DNA from: Nocardioides antri
GTDB taxonomy: Bacteria; Actinomycetota; Actinomycetes; Propionibacteriales; Nocardioidaceae
Assembly (NCBI RefSeq): GCF_008373765.1
Contig: NZ_VUJW01000003.1
Span: 1-64,000 of the forward strand
DNA length: 64,000 nt
Direction of reading: 5' to 3'
Within the stretch, counting starts at the first letter, position 1, and each line of letters begins with the position of its first letter. Of this stretch, positions 33,269 to 43,341 are shown piece after piece. A program made the position numbers and the translations under genes. Under the pieces are notes generated by a model that had not been told where the DNA came from, did no database searches, and saw only the letters and a program-made list of their open reading frames with translations.

Positions 33269-34378
33269 GTGGGCAAGCACGAACAACCGCGTCGCGCACG
33301 CCTGCTGCCCGTCCTCGGCATCATCGTGCTGGTGGCCGCCCTGCTGGCGGTGGCGCGCTTCGCCATGGCCGACAACCAGACCGGCGCCACCGACGTCACC
33401 CGGCCCGACCTCCCCAGCGTGTCCTCGTCCGACACCGCGACCGACCCGAGCAGCACGCCGCCGGCGCCGGACAAGAAGGACGACAAGAAGAAGAAGCCGG
33501 ACAAGGGCAAGAAGGACGACAAGAAGGACGACAAGCGGTCCCGCGACCTGCGCAACAAGGTCCAGCTGGCCGCCGACGGGCTGGCTGCTGACCCCGCCTC
33601 CTTCCGGATCGCCAGCTTCAACGTCCTCGGCTTCTCGCACACCAAGCCCGGTGGCAACAAGTGCTGCCGCTGGGCCGGCGGCATCTCGCGGATGGGCTGG
33701 GCGATGCAGCTGATCCGCGGCAACGACATCAGCGTGATCGGGCTCCAGGAGTACGAGAAGGAGCAGCACAACACGCTCACCAACATCACCGGCGGCGGCT
33801 GGGGCGTCTACCCGGGCATGCAGATCGGCAAGAAGGGCGTCCGCAACTCGATCGCATGGAACAACGGCGTCTGGTCGCTCGTCGAGGCGCACACGATCCC
33901 GATCCCCTACTTCCACGGCAACCTTGTGCCGATGCCCTACGTGCTCCTGAAGCACCAGGACACCGGCCGCCTCGCCTGGTTCATCAACATCCACAATCCG
34001 GCGAGCGTCCGCGGCCCCGCCCAGCACTGGCGCGACGTCGCGACCGCCAAGGAGATCGCGCTGATGAACGATCTCCAGGAGCCCGAGAGCCCCAACGAGC
34101 TCGGGATCCCCACCTTCCTGATGGGCGACTTCAACGAGAAGGCCGAGGCGTTCTGCCGGGTCACCGCGGGCGCCAACGCCCAGGCGGCCAACGGCGGCAC
34201 CAGGTCCCCGTGCCGGCTGCCCTCCAACCACGGCATCGACTGGATCTTCGGCTCGACGCCCGGCGTGACGTTCTCCAACTACGTCCGCATGGACGGTGGG
34301 CTCGTCAACCGGATCTCCGACCACCCGATGATCTACAGCGACGTCACCCTCACCGGCGAAGCCCCCTTCGTCGACTAG
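33269..34378 (+). CDS. Membrane-anchored EEP family phosphodiesterase 2
   Basis: A 369-aa protein: one N-terminal membrane helix (about 12-33, LLPVLGIIVLVAALLAVARF), a Lys/Asp-rich linker (KKDDKKKKPDKGKKDDKKDD, about 70-95) and an EEP domain with RIASFNVLGF, the metal Glu in VIGLQEYEKE, INIHNPAS, MGDFNEKAEAF and ISDHPMIYSDV (Asp-His). A CysCys pair and later Cys residues may form disulfides outside the cell. It resembles EEP protein 1 in catalytic layout but is tethered. Substrate unknown. GTG start. Confidence 0.8.
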   Translation: MGKHEQPRRARLLPVLGIIVLVAALLAVARFAMADNQTGATDVTRPDLPSVSSSDTATDPSSTPPAPDKKDDKKKKPDKGKKDDKKDDKRSRDLRNKVQLAADGLAADPASFRIASFNVLGFSHTKPGGNKCCRWAGGISRMGWAMQLIRGNDISVIGLQEYEKEQHNTLTNITGGGWGVYPGMQIGKKGVRNSIAWNNGVWSLVEAHTIPIPYFHGNLVPMPYVLLKHQDTGRLAWFINIHNPASVRGPAQHWRDVATAKEIALMNDLQEPESPNELGIPTFLMGDFNEKAEAFCRVTAGANAQAANGGTRSPCRLPSNHGIDWIFGSTPGVTFSNYVRMDGGLVNRISDHPMIYSDVTLTGEAPFVD

Positions 34379-34407
34379 GACCTGCAGCGCCGTACGGCGC
34401 TGGTGCG

Positions 34408-36791
<2,384 letters not shown>

Positions 36792-37586
36792 GCAGCACCA
36801 CCACGAGAGCGATCAGCCACGGCTTGAGCCGGACCGCGACGTTGCCGCCGTACCGGAAGTGCACCGCGAACAGGTTGCGGTACATGAAGTAGCCCTTCCA
36901 GCCGGCCAGGTCGTGCTGCTGGTCGAAGTCGAGCTGCCGCACGAGGACGGCGTCGCGCACGGCGAGGATCCGGAAGCCGGCGCGACGCGCGCGGATCGCG
37001 TAGTCGCAGTCGTCGTAGAAGATGAAGAAGCTCGCGTCCGGGAGGCCGACGGCGTCGACCACTCCGCGCCGGATCATGAAGCCCTCGAAGGCGACGTTCT
37101 CCAGCTCGACGGTCTCCGGCATCGCCGCGCGATCCGGGTAGCTGGTGACGATGCTGCCGGTCTTCGGCTTGATCACCCACGGGTGGTCGAGGTCGAACCT
37201 GGTCGCGGCGTACTCCGCCAGCCTGCCCTGCGGGTCCTCGCGCACGGCCATCAGGCAGTCCTCGTCGTACGACAGCAGCACGCCGAGGCAGTCCGGCGCC
37301 GGGACGACGTCGTCGTCCATCAGCCAGATCCGGTCGTAGCCCGCGTCGTGGGCCGTCTTCACGCCCAGCCGGAAGCCGCCCGCGCCGCCGAGGTTCTCGT
37401 CGGAGACGATCGGCACCAGGCCCGGCAGGGTCGCCTGCGCGATCACCTCGGGCGTCCGGTCGGTGCTGGCGTTGTCGACGACGAAGACCGCGTCGGGCGC
37501 CGGGTCGAGGCGCGACAGGCCCGCCAGCATCCCCTCCAGCAGTTCGGCCCGGTTGTAGGTCACGACGACGATCGCCACGGACTCCG

Positions 37587-38504
37587 TCATGGGAGGTACC
37601 TCTCGTGGCCGGAGAAGTCGCCACGGAGACCGGCGTACGCCGCCCGTGCGCTCATCACGATCCGCCCCGGCTGCGGCTTGGTCAGCAGGTAGAACCAGAC
37701 GGTCTTGAGCCAGAAGAGCAGCACGTGCGGCCAGCCGCGGTAGACCCGGAGGTTGAGCGTGTTGTTGCGGGCCATGCAGTAGTGCTTGAGGTCGCTCGGC
37801 GTGTGGTTGTACGTCGTGCGCCCGAACATCATCGGCGTGCCGAGGTCGCCGACGGACGGGTGCCGGACCGCGGCGTCGACGACGGTCGCGATGCGGGCGC
37901 CGGCCGCCTCGGCGCGCAGGCGGTACTCGTGGTCGTCGCCCCAGATGAAGAACTCCGCCCGGGGGTAGCCGATCCGCTCGACGAGGTCACGGGTGACGAG
38001 CACGCCGTTGAACGGGATGACGATGCCGGTGAGCCGGCCATCGGTCGCAGCAGCCCGGGCGGAGGCGACGTCGTGGACGACGCGGGTGCCGCCGGGGAGC
38101 CGGATCGGGAACACCAGCCGGTCGGGGTCGCCCTCGTCGACGACGAGCGGCCCCCAGAAGTCGAGGCGCTGTCCTGAGCCTGTCGGAGGGCTGGTCTCCG
38201 CCAGGAGGCGGTCGAGGCAGTCGGGGTCGGGGAGCCCGTCGTCGTCCATCAGCCAGACCAGGTCGGCGTCGTGCTCCTCGATCGCGGCGCGCAGGCCCAC
38301 GTGGAAGCCGCCGGCGCCGCCGCGGTTGCGGTCGAGCGTGCGGTGCTCCACGCCGGCGCCCTGCAGCCACTCCCCCGTGCCGTCGGTCGAGGCGTTGTCG
38401 ACGACGAGGACCGTGTCGAGGCGCGCGACCTGCCGGAGGCGGGCGACGAGCGGTTGCAGGAGGTGCAGGCGGTTGTAGGTCACCACCACCGCCGCGATCC
38501 GCAC
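37587..38504 (-). CDS. Family 2 glycosyltransferase B
   Basis: A 305-aa GT-A enzyme with VRIAAVVVTYNRLHLLQPL, VVDNASTDGTGEWL, GGAGGFHVGL, LMDDDGLPDPD and FFIWGDDHEYRLRA. It is a paralogue of glycosyltransferase A. A segment SPPTGSGQRLD between the DDD region and FWGPLV is encoded by a repeat-like string (CCGACAGGCTCAGGACA, minus strand within 38190-38169), apparently an in-frame insertion. GTG 38504 with TAGGGT (38517-38512) 7 nt upstream; leaderless. Divergent from the phosphatase at 38566. Confidence 0.87.
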   Translation of the reverse strand: MRIAAVVVTYNRLHLLQPLVARLRQVARLDTVLVVDNASTDGTGEWLQGAGVEHRTLDRNRGGAGGFHVGLRAAIEEHDADLVWLMDDDGLPDPDCLDRLLAETSPPTGSGQRLDFWGPLVVDEGDPDRLVFPIRLPGGTRVVHDVASARAAATDGRLTGIVIPFNGVLVTRDLVERIGYPRAEFFIWGDDHEYRLRAEAAGARIATVVDAAVRHPSVGDLGTPMMFGRTTYNHTPSDLKHYCMARNNTLNLRVYRGWPHVLLFWLKTVWFYLLTKPQPGRIVMSARAAYAGLRGDFSGHERYLP

Positions 38505-38565
38505 GGCGGCAACCCTACGAGACGCGGACTGCGGGATCGGCCACCACCACCGATACCGTGGCCGC

Positions 38566-39339
38566 GTGGACACCGACTCCGTGCTCAGACTGATGCAGGA
38601 CGTCGCGGAGCAGGTGATCAATCCGAGGTTCCGTGCCCTCCAGGACCACCAGGTCTCCGAGAAGAACCCGGGAGACCTGGTCACCATCGCCGACCACGAG
38701 TCCGAGGTGCTGATCACGGCGGCCCTGACGGCCGCCTACCCCGAGGCCGTTGTGCTCGGGGAGGAGGCGCACGCCCTGGACCCCGACGTGCTCGACCGGT
38801 TCAACGCGGCCGATCACGGGTTCACGGTCGACCCGGTCGACGGCACGAAGAACTTCGTCAACGGATCCCCCGACCACGCGGTGATGATCGGCGAGGTGCG
38901 GGCCGGCGAGGTGGTCCGCGGCTGGATCTGGCAGCCGCAGCACGACGCGGCGTACGTCGCCGAGCGCGGCGCGGGAGCGTTCCTCAACGGCGAGCGGCTC
39001 ACGATGGTCTCGCCCGAGGACCCGGCGCCGCCGTACCGCACCGCCCGGAGGGCGTGGGTCGGCCGCGAGCTGCCCGGCCTGGGCACGCTCGAGCTCACCT
39101 GGGCGTGCTGCGGCGTCGACTACCCCCACCTGGTCGCCGGCGACGCCCGCGCGCTCGTCTACAACCACAGCAAGCCCTGGGACCACCTCGCGGGGTCGCT
39201 GCTCGTCCAGGAGTCCGGCGGCTGGATCGGCAGTAACGACGGCGGGCCGTTCCGTCCCCAGTCCCTCGGCGGTGGCCTGGTCAGCGCACCCGACCGGGGG
39301 ACGTACGACGCCGTGGTGGCCGCGCTCGCAGCGTGGTGA
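38566..39339 (+). CDS. Inositol-monophosphatase-family phosphatase
   Basis: A 257-aa protein with the metal-binding motifs of the IMPase superfamily: GEEAH, DPVDGTKNFVNGSP and WDHLAGSLLVQESGG. Members hydrolyse inositol-1-P, histidinol-P (HisN), fructose-1,6-bisP or PAP; the exact one cannot be told. A role in removing PAP, the by-product of the five sulfotransferases, is an attractive possibility (CysQ-like) but only inference. GTG start with TACCGT (38554-38559) 6 nt upstream; leaderless and divergent from glycosyltransferase B. Confidence 0.85.
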   Translation: MDTDSVLRLMQDVAEQVINPRFRALQDHQVSEKNPGDLVTIADHESEVLITAALTAAYPEAVVLGEEAHALDPDVLDRFNAADHGFTVDPVDGTKNFVNGSPDHAVMIGEVRAGEVVRGWIWQPQHDAAYVAERGAGAFLNGERLTMVSPEDPAPPYRTARRAWVGRELPGLGTLELTWACCGVDYPHLVAGDARALVYNHSKPWDHLAGSLLVQESGGWIGSNDGGPFRPQSLGGGLVSAPDRGTYDAVVAALAAW

Positions 39340-39354
39340 CCGTCAGCAGGCGGG

Positions 39355-40788
39355 TCAGCAGGCGGCGGCCAGGTCGTCGGCCTGGTTGGCGGCGTAGCCC
39401 TCGCTGAGGGAGCCGATCGACCCGCCGGTGACCGCGTCCGGGTTCTTCTTGCGCTTCTTCGACGGCGGCTCGCCGTCGCCCTCGGCCCGGTCGATGGCGT
39501 CGGCGACCTTGTCGTGGATCAGGTCGATGTCCGGGTCGGCGGTGTTGACGAGCGGCGGGACCAGCGACAGCGTGGACATCTTCTGGCCCCGGGCCTTGAG
39601 TGCGAGGTCGATGAACCGGCTCGCCTCCGAGGGCGGGAGGTTGGTCGAGAACATCTCGGTGGACGCCTTCGCGAGGTCCTCGAAGTTCGTGAGCACGGTC
39701 TGCGGGCTGATCTGCTGGAGCATCGCGTTCATGACGCACTTCTGGCGGGCCATCCGCGAGTAGTCGTCGGACCCTTCACGAGCGCGCGCGAACCACAGCG
39801 CCTCGAAGCCGTTGAGCTTCTGCTTGCCCGGGTCGATGTAGCCGGTGACGTCGTCCCCGAGGCCGCCGATCGGGATCGGCTGGCGGACGTCGACGGTGAC
39901 GCCGCCGACGGCGTCGACGAGCTGCTTGAAGCCGGCCATGTTGACCATCGCCCAGTAGTTGATCTGGAGGCCGGTGATGCCCTCGACGGCCATCGTGGTG
40001 GCGTCGATGCCCGGGTCCTCGGAGTCACCGAAGAGCTCGGGGTGGTCCTCGGCCCAGGTGCTGACCCCGTTGAGGTAGCACCCGTCGCAGTCGAAGCCGT
40101 CCGGGAACTCGTCGGCCATGACCGAGCCCTCCGCGAAGGGGAAGCCCGCCATGTTGCGCGGCAGCCCGATCAGGACGGTGCGGCCGGTCTCGGCGTCCAC
40201 CGACGCGACGGTGATCGAGTCGGGACGGAGGCCCCAGCGGCCCGCACCGGAGTCGCCGCCGAGGAGCAGCACGTTGTAGCGGCCGTCGTGGGCGTCGGTG
40301 ACCTGGCCGTCGCCGAAGAAGGCGATCACGAAGTCGCGGTGGACACCGACCAGGTGGGCACCGAAGAGGAGCGTGCCGGCGACCGAGAAGCACAGCAGCC
40401 CGTTGACGCCGACCACCGCGCGGCGGTGCTGGATCTGCAGGCTCAGCGGCCGGCCGATCCGCCAGGCGTCGACGAACAGGGCCGCCCAGGCCAGCGCGCC
40501 GGCGACGAGAGCGAGCCAGAGCACCAGCAGCAGGTCGGCGTTGGTCGCGAGCCGGAAGCCGATCCGGCGGTCGACGAGCATCACGACGGAGACGGTGGCG
40601 CCGACCAGCAGGGCGCCCAGCCAGACCCGGAGCGCGATCCGCCCGATCCGGCGGTTGCCCGCCACCAGCTGCGCCGACCCCGGGACGACCAGCGTCATCG
40701 CCATCAGGGCGAGCGCCCGCCGGAACCGGACCCGGGCAGCACGCTCGGCGACGCTCGGGTGAGCGAACGGCGCGGTCGGGTCGGCCAT
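39355..40788 (-). CDS. LytR-CpsA-Psr (LCP) family protein with four membrane helices
   Basis: A 477-aa protein. Four hydrophobic segments lie at about 27-45, 52-72, 83-105 and 124-148; the LCP domain follows (about 165-420) with LLLGGDSGAGRWGLRPDSI, VLIGLPRNMAGFPF, and ALWFARAREGSDDYSRMARQ holding the conserved Arg/Asp pattern. LCP proteins transfer polymers from lipid carriers to peptidoglycan, here a candidate ligase for the galactofuranan. Most LCPs have one helix, so the four-helix start is a variant. AGGAGAG lies upstream of ATG 40788. Confidence 0.85.
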   Translation of the reverse strand: MADPTAPFAHPSVAERAARVRFRRALALMAMTLVVPGSAQLVAGNRRIGRIALRVWLGALLVGATVSVVMLVDRRIGFRLATNADLLLVLWLALVAGALAWAALFVDAWRIGRPLSLQIQHRRAVVGVNGLLCFSVAGTLLFGAHLVGVHRDFVIAFFGDGQVTDAHDGRYNVLLLGGDSGAGRWGLRPDSITVASVDAETGRTVLIGLPRNMAGFPFAEGSVMADEFPDGFDCDGCYLNGVSTWAEDHPELFGDSEDPGIDATTMAVEGITGLQINYWAMVNMAGFKQLVDAVGGVTVDVRQPIPIGGLGDDVTGYIDPGKQKLNGFEALWFARAREGSDDYSRMARQKCVMNAMLQQISPQTVLTNFEDLAKASTEMFSTNLPPSEASRFIDLALKARGQKMSTLSLVPPLVNTADPDIDLIHDKVADAIDRAEGDGEPPSKKRKKNPDAVTGGSIGSLSEGYAANQADDLAAAC

Positions 40789-40877
40789 GCGAGGTGTCTC
40801 TCCTGCCGGGGAAGGTGCAGCGACCCGCCCAGTATCACCAGTCACATGCGTCACAACGGCCGCGACACGCGGTCGGG

Positions 40878-41852
40878 CTACGCGACGGCGAGGCGGGCGA
40901 TCTCGTCGGCCGAGGCGTTGCCACCGGTGCAGACGACCGCGACCCGCGCCGGCCGGACGGCGGTCGCGAGGAGCCCGGCGAGCGCGGCCGCGCCGGCGCC
41001 CTCGGCCAGGGTGTGCGCGTGCGAGGCCAGCAGCCGCGCTGCCGCATCGATGGAGTCGTCGGACACCAGCAGGAAGTCGTGGAGGCCGGCCCGCAGCAGC
41101 GGGAGCGTGGCCGGGTAGCCGTTGGCGGTCGCCAGGCCGGACGCCCGGGTCGTGGCCCTTGCCGACTCGACCCGGCCCGAGCGCCACGAGCGCCAGCAGG
41201 CCGGCGCGGCGGCGGACTGGACGCCGACGACCCGGCACCCGGGCGACAGGGCGTCGCGAGCCAGGCAGGCGCCGACGGCGCCGGTGCCGCTGCCGATCGG
41301 GACGAAGACGGCGTCCAGGTCGGGCGCCTGCCGGAACAGCTCGAGGTAGGCGGTCGCGTGGCCGAGCACGATCCGGGGATCCGTCGTGTCGACGTACGAC
41401 GGCGCGCCGGGGCCGGTCGCGAGCGACCGCGCGTGCGCCGCGGCGCCGGCGAGGTCGTCGCCATGGGCGACCACCGTCGCGCCGAGCGCTGCGACGGCGT
41501 CCCGCTTCACCTGGGGCGCGCAGGACGGCATCACGACGGTGGCGTGACAGCCGGCGAGCCTGGCGGCGTAGGCGATCGACTGGGCGTGGTTGCCGGTCGA
41601 GCAGGTCACCAGCCCGCGCGAGCGCTCCTCGTCGGACAGCCGGGCGGCGAGGTGGATGCCGCCGCGCACCTTGAACGAGCCGGTCGGCAGGACGTGCTCG
41701 TGCTTGACGAGAACCTCGGTCCCGACGACGAGGTCGAGGAGCGGGTGGCCCACCAGCGGCGTCGCTGCGACCTCGCGCGCGACGATCTCGCCGGCCGCCT
41801 CGATGGCCGCGAAGGTCAGCACGGGTTGCTGGGCAAGGGTCGCGGTGGTCAC
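40878..41852 (-). CDS. Threonine/serine dehydratase-like PLP enzyme
   Basis: A 324-aa fold-type II PLP enzyme: LPTGSFKVRGG (PLP Lys), TCSTGNHAQSIAY (phosphate-contacting loop), IGSGTGAVGACLA and CTGGNASADEI. It probably dehydrates threonine or serine to the 2-oxo acid; no regulatory ACT domain, so a catabolic type. GTG 41852 is chosen because the family motif spacing fits and the longer frame upstream crosses the LysR promoter. It is divergent from the LysR gene and probably controlled by it. Confidence 0.85.
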   Translation of the reverse strand: MTTATLAQQPVLTFAAIEAAGEIVAREVAATPLVGHPLLDLVVGTEVLVKHEHVLPTGSFKVRGGIHLAARLSDEERSRGLVTCSTGNHAQSIAYAARLAGCHATVVMPSCAPQVKRDAVAALGATVVAHGDDLAGAAAHARSLATGPGAPSYVDTTDPRIVLGHATAYLELFRQAPDLDAVFVPIGSGTGAVGACLARDALSPGCRVVGVQSAAAPACWRSWRSGRVESARATTRASGLATANGYPATLPLLRAGLHDFLLVSDDSIDAAARLLASHAHTLAEGAGAAALAGLLATAVRPARVAVVCTGGNASADEIARLAVA

Positions 41853-41884
41853 CGCTCCAGCGTCTCCGAAAACGATGCATCGGT

Positions 41885-41914
41885 CCAATGGTTCTTTTCG
41901 TGGGCAACCATCGG
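41885..41914. promoter_or_regulatory. Candidate LysR operator
   Basis: CCAATGGTT (41885-41893) and AACCATCGG (41906-41914) form an inverted repeat with one mismatch and a 12-base spacer, the size of a LysR-type T-N11-A site, centred between the divergent dehydratase and LysR genes. Confidence 0.55.
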
Positions 41915-41937
41915 TCCCGTCGATATATGGTGGCTGG

Positions 41938-42819
41938 GTGATCGACCTCCATCGGCTCGAGGCGCTCGTCGCGCTCCACCGCACGGGCACCGTCTCGGCC
42001 GCGGCCGCGGCACTCCACTACGGACAGCCCACGGTCTCGCACCACCTGCGCCGGCTCGAGGCCGAGACCGGGAGCGTGCTGCTGCGCCGGGTCGGCCGCG
42101 GTGTCCGGCTGACGCCCGACGGCGAGCGGCTGGCGCGCCGGGGCGAGGAGGTCCTCGCCCTGCTCGCCCGCGCCGAGGCGGAGCTGACCGCCTCGACCAG
42201 CCTTCAGTCCGGCGTCGTCCGCCTCGCCGCCTTCCCGTCAGCCGCCGCGACGCTCGTCCCGCGCGCCGTGACCCTGCTCGGCGAGCGGCACCCCGGCCTC
42301 GACCTCGACCTGGTGGAAGCGGAGCCCCCCGAGGCGGCCGAGCTCCTGCGGGCGGGCACCGTCGACCTCGCGCTGACGTTCTCCTACCCCGACCAGCCCG
42401 AGCCGGACGGCATCACCTCCGTCGCCGTCCACGAGGACCCGCTCTACCTGGTCGCGCCACGCGGGCTCGACCTCGGCGCCGGCCCGGTCGACCTGTCCCG
42501 GTTCGCGGGGACCCGCTGGGTGACCGGGTGCGAGCGCTGCCGCCGCGAGCTCCTCGCGCTCTGCGCGCACGCCGGCTTCGCGCCGGAGATCGCGTTCGCG
42601 AGCGACGACTACGTCGCCGTGCAGTCCCTGGTCGCCAGCGGCCTCGGCGTCACGGTGCTGCCCGGCCTGGCCCTCCGCGCCCACCTCAACCCCGACGTCG
42701 TGCGCCGCCGCGTCCCGGGCGCCTCGCGCCGCATCCAGGTGACGACGTACGGCGCGCCACCCCACCCGGCGACCGTCGACGCCGTCGCCGCGGTGCTGAC
42801 CGAGGTCTCAGGAGCCTGA
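41938..42819 (+). CDS. LysR-family transcriptional regulator
   Basis: A 293-aa regulator: N-terminal winged HTH (LHRLEALVALHRTGTVSAAA then YGQPTVSHHLRRLE) and a periplasmic-binding-type effector domain (VVRLAAFPSAAATLVPRAV onward, with VQSLVASGLGVTVLP). It is divergent from the dehydratase and likely regulates it. GTG 41938 is set by TATGGT (41926-41931) 6 nt upstream, giving a leaderless mRNA. It overlaps the thioesterase gene tail to tail by 12 bases. Confidence 0.9.
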   Translation: MIDLHRLEALVALHRTGTVSAAAAALHYGQPTVSHHLRRLEAETGSVLLRRVGRGVRLTPDGERLARRGEEVLALLARAEAELTASTSLQSGVVRLAAFPSAAATLVPRAVTLLGERHPGLDLDLVEAEPPEAAELLRAGTVDLALTFSYPDQPEPDGITSVAVHEDPLYLVAPRGLDLGAGPVDLSRFAGTRWVTGCERCRRELLALCAHAGFAPEIAFASDDYVAVQSLVASGLGVTVLPGLALRAHLNPDVVRRRVPGASRRIQVTTYGAPPHPATVDAVAAVLTEVSGA

Positions 42820-43317
42820 GCGACCCGCGTCGATCTCGGCGCGGCGGGCCAGGCGGTGCGCCCGCCGGATCTCGGCCTCGCGCATCCGCCGCTCGTCCTC
42901 CGCGGTCTCGGGCCGCAGGGCCGGGACCGGGCGCGCCTGCCCGGCGCCGTCGATCGCGACGAAGACGAAGTACGCCGACGCGACGTGCCGGCTCTCGGTC
43001 GTCGCGTCGTCCCACGGCTGGGTCTCGACGCGGACCCCGATCTCCATCGACGAGCGCCCGGCCCAGTTGATCTGCGCGAAGGTGCGCACGATGTCGCCGA
43101 CCCGCACCGGCTCGAGGAACGCCATCTCGTCCAGTGCCGCCGTCACGGCCGGACCGCCGCTGTGGCGCTGGGCCACCACGCCGGCTGCGGAGTCGGCGAG
43201 CTTGACGATGTCGCCACCGTGGATGTTGCCCAGCAGGTTCGCCTGCGACCGGGCCGTGACCTGGGCCAGCTCGATGCGGGAGAAGCCGGGAGTGCGAGCC
43301 TCGTGAGAACTGGTCAC
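42808..43317 (-). CDS. Hot-dog fold acyl-CoA thioesterase
   Basis: A 169-aa protein of the acyl-CoA hydrolase type: NLLGNIHGGDIVKLADSAAG (helix with catalytic Asp), TAALDEMAFLEPVRVGDIV and HVASAYFVFVAID. The C-terminal 40 residues are charged and helical (RRMREAEIRRAHRLARR). It hydrolyses acyl-CoA; chain length unknown. GTG 43317, leaderless with TACCTT (43329-43324) 6 nt upstream, overlapping the divergent LCP promoter. Confidence 0.87.
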   Translation of the reverse strand: MTSSHEARTPGFSRIELAQVTARSQANLLGNIHGGDIVKLADSAAGVVAQRHSGGPAVTAALDEMAFLEPVRVGDIVRTFAQINWAGRSSMEIGVRVETQPWDDATTESRHVASAYFVFVAIDGAGQARPVPALRPETAEDERRMREAEIRRAHRLARRAEIDAGRSGS

Positions 43318-43323
43318 GGCAGG

Positions 43324-43333
43324 AAGGTACCGT
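43324..43333. promoter_or_regulatory. Overlapping divergent -10 boxes in GGTACC
   Basis: The minus-strand box TACCTT (43329-43324) for the thioesterase and the plus-strand box TACCGT (43328-43333) for the LCP gene share the central TA of GGTACC. Polymerase can hardly melt both at once, so the two promoters probably exclude each other. Confidence 0.6.
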
Positions 43334-43341
43334 CGTGCCCC

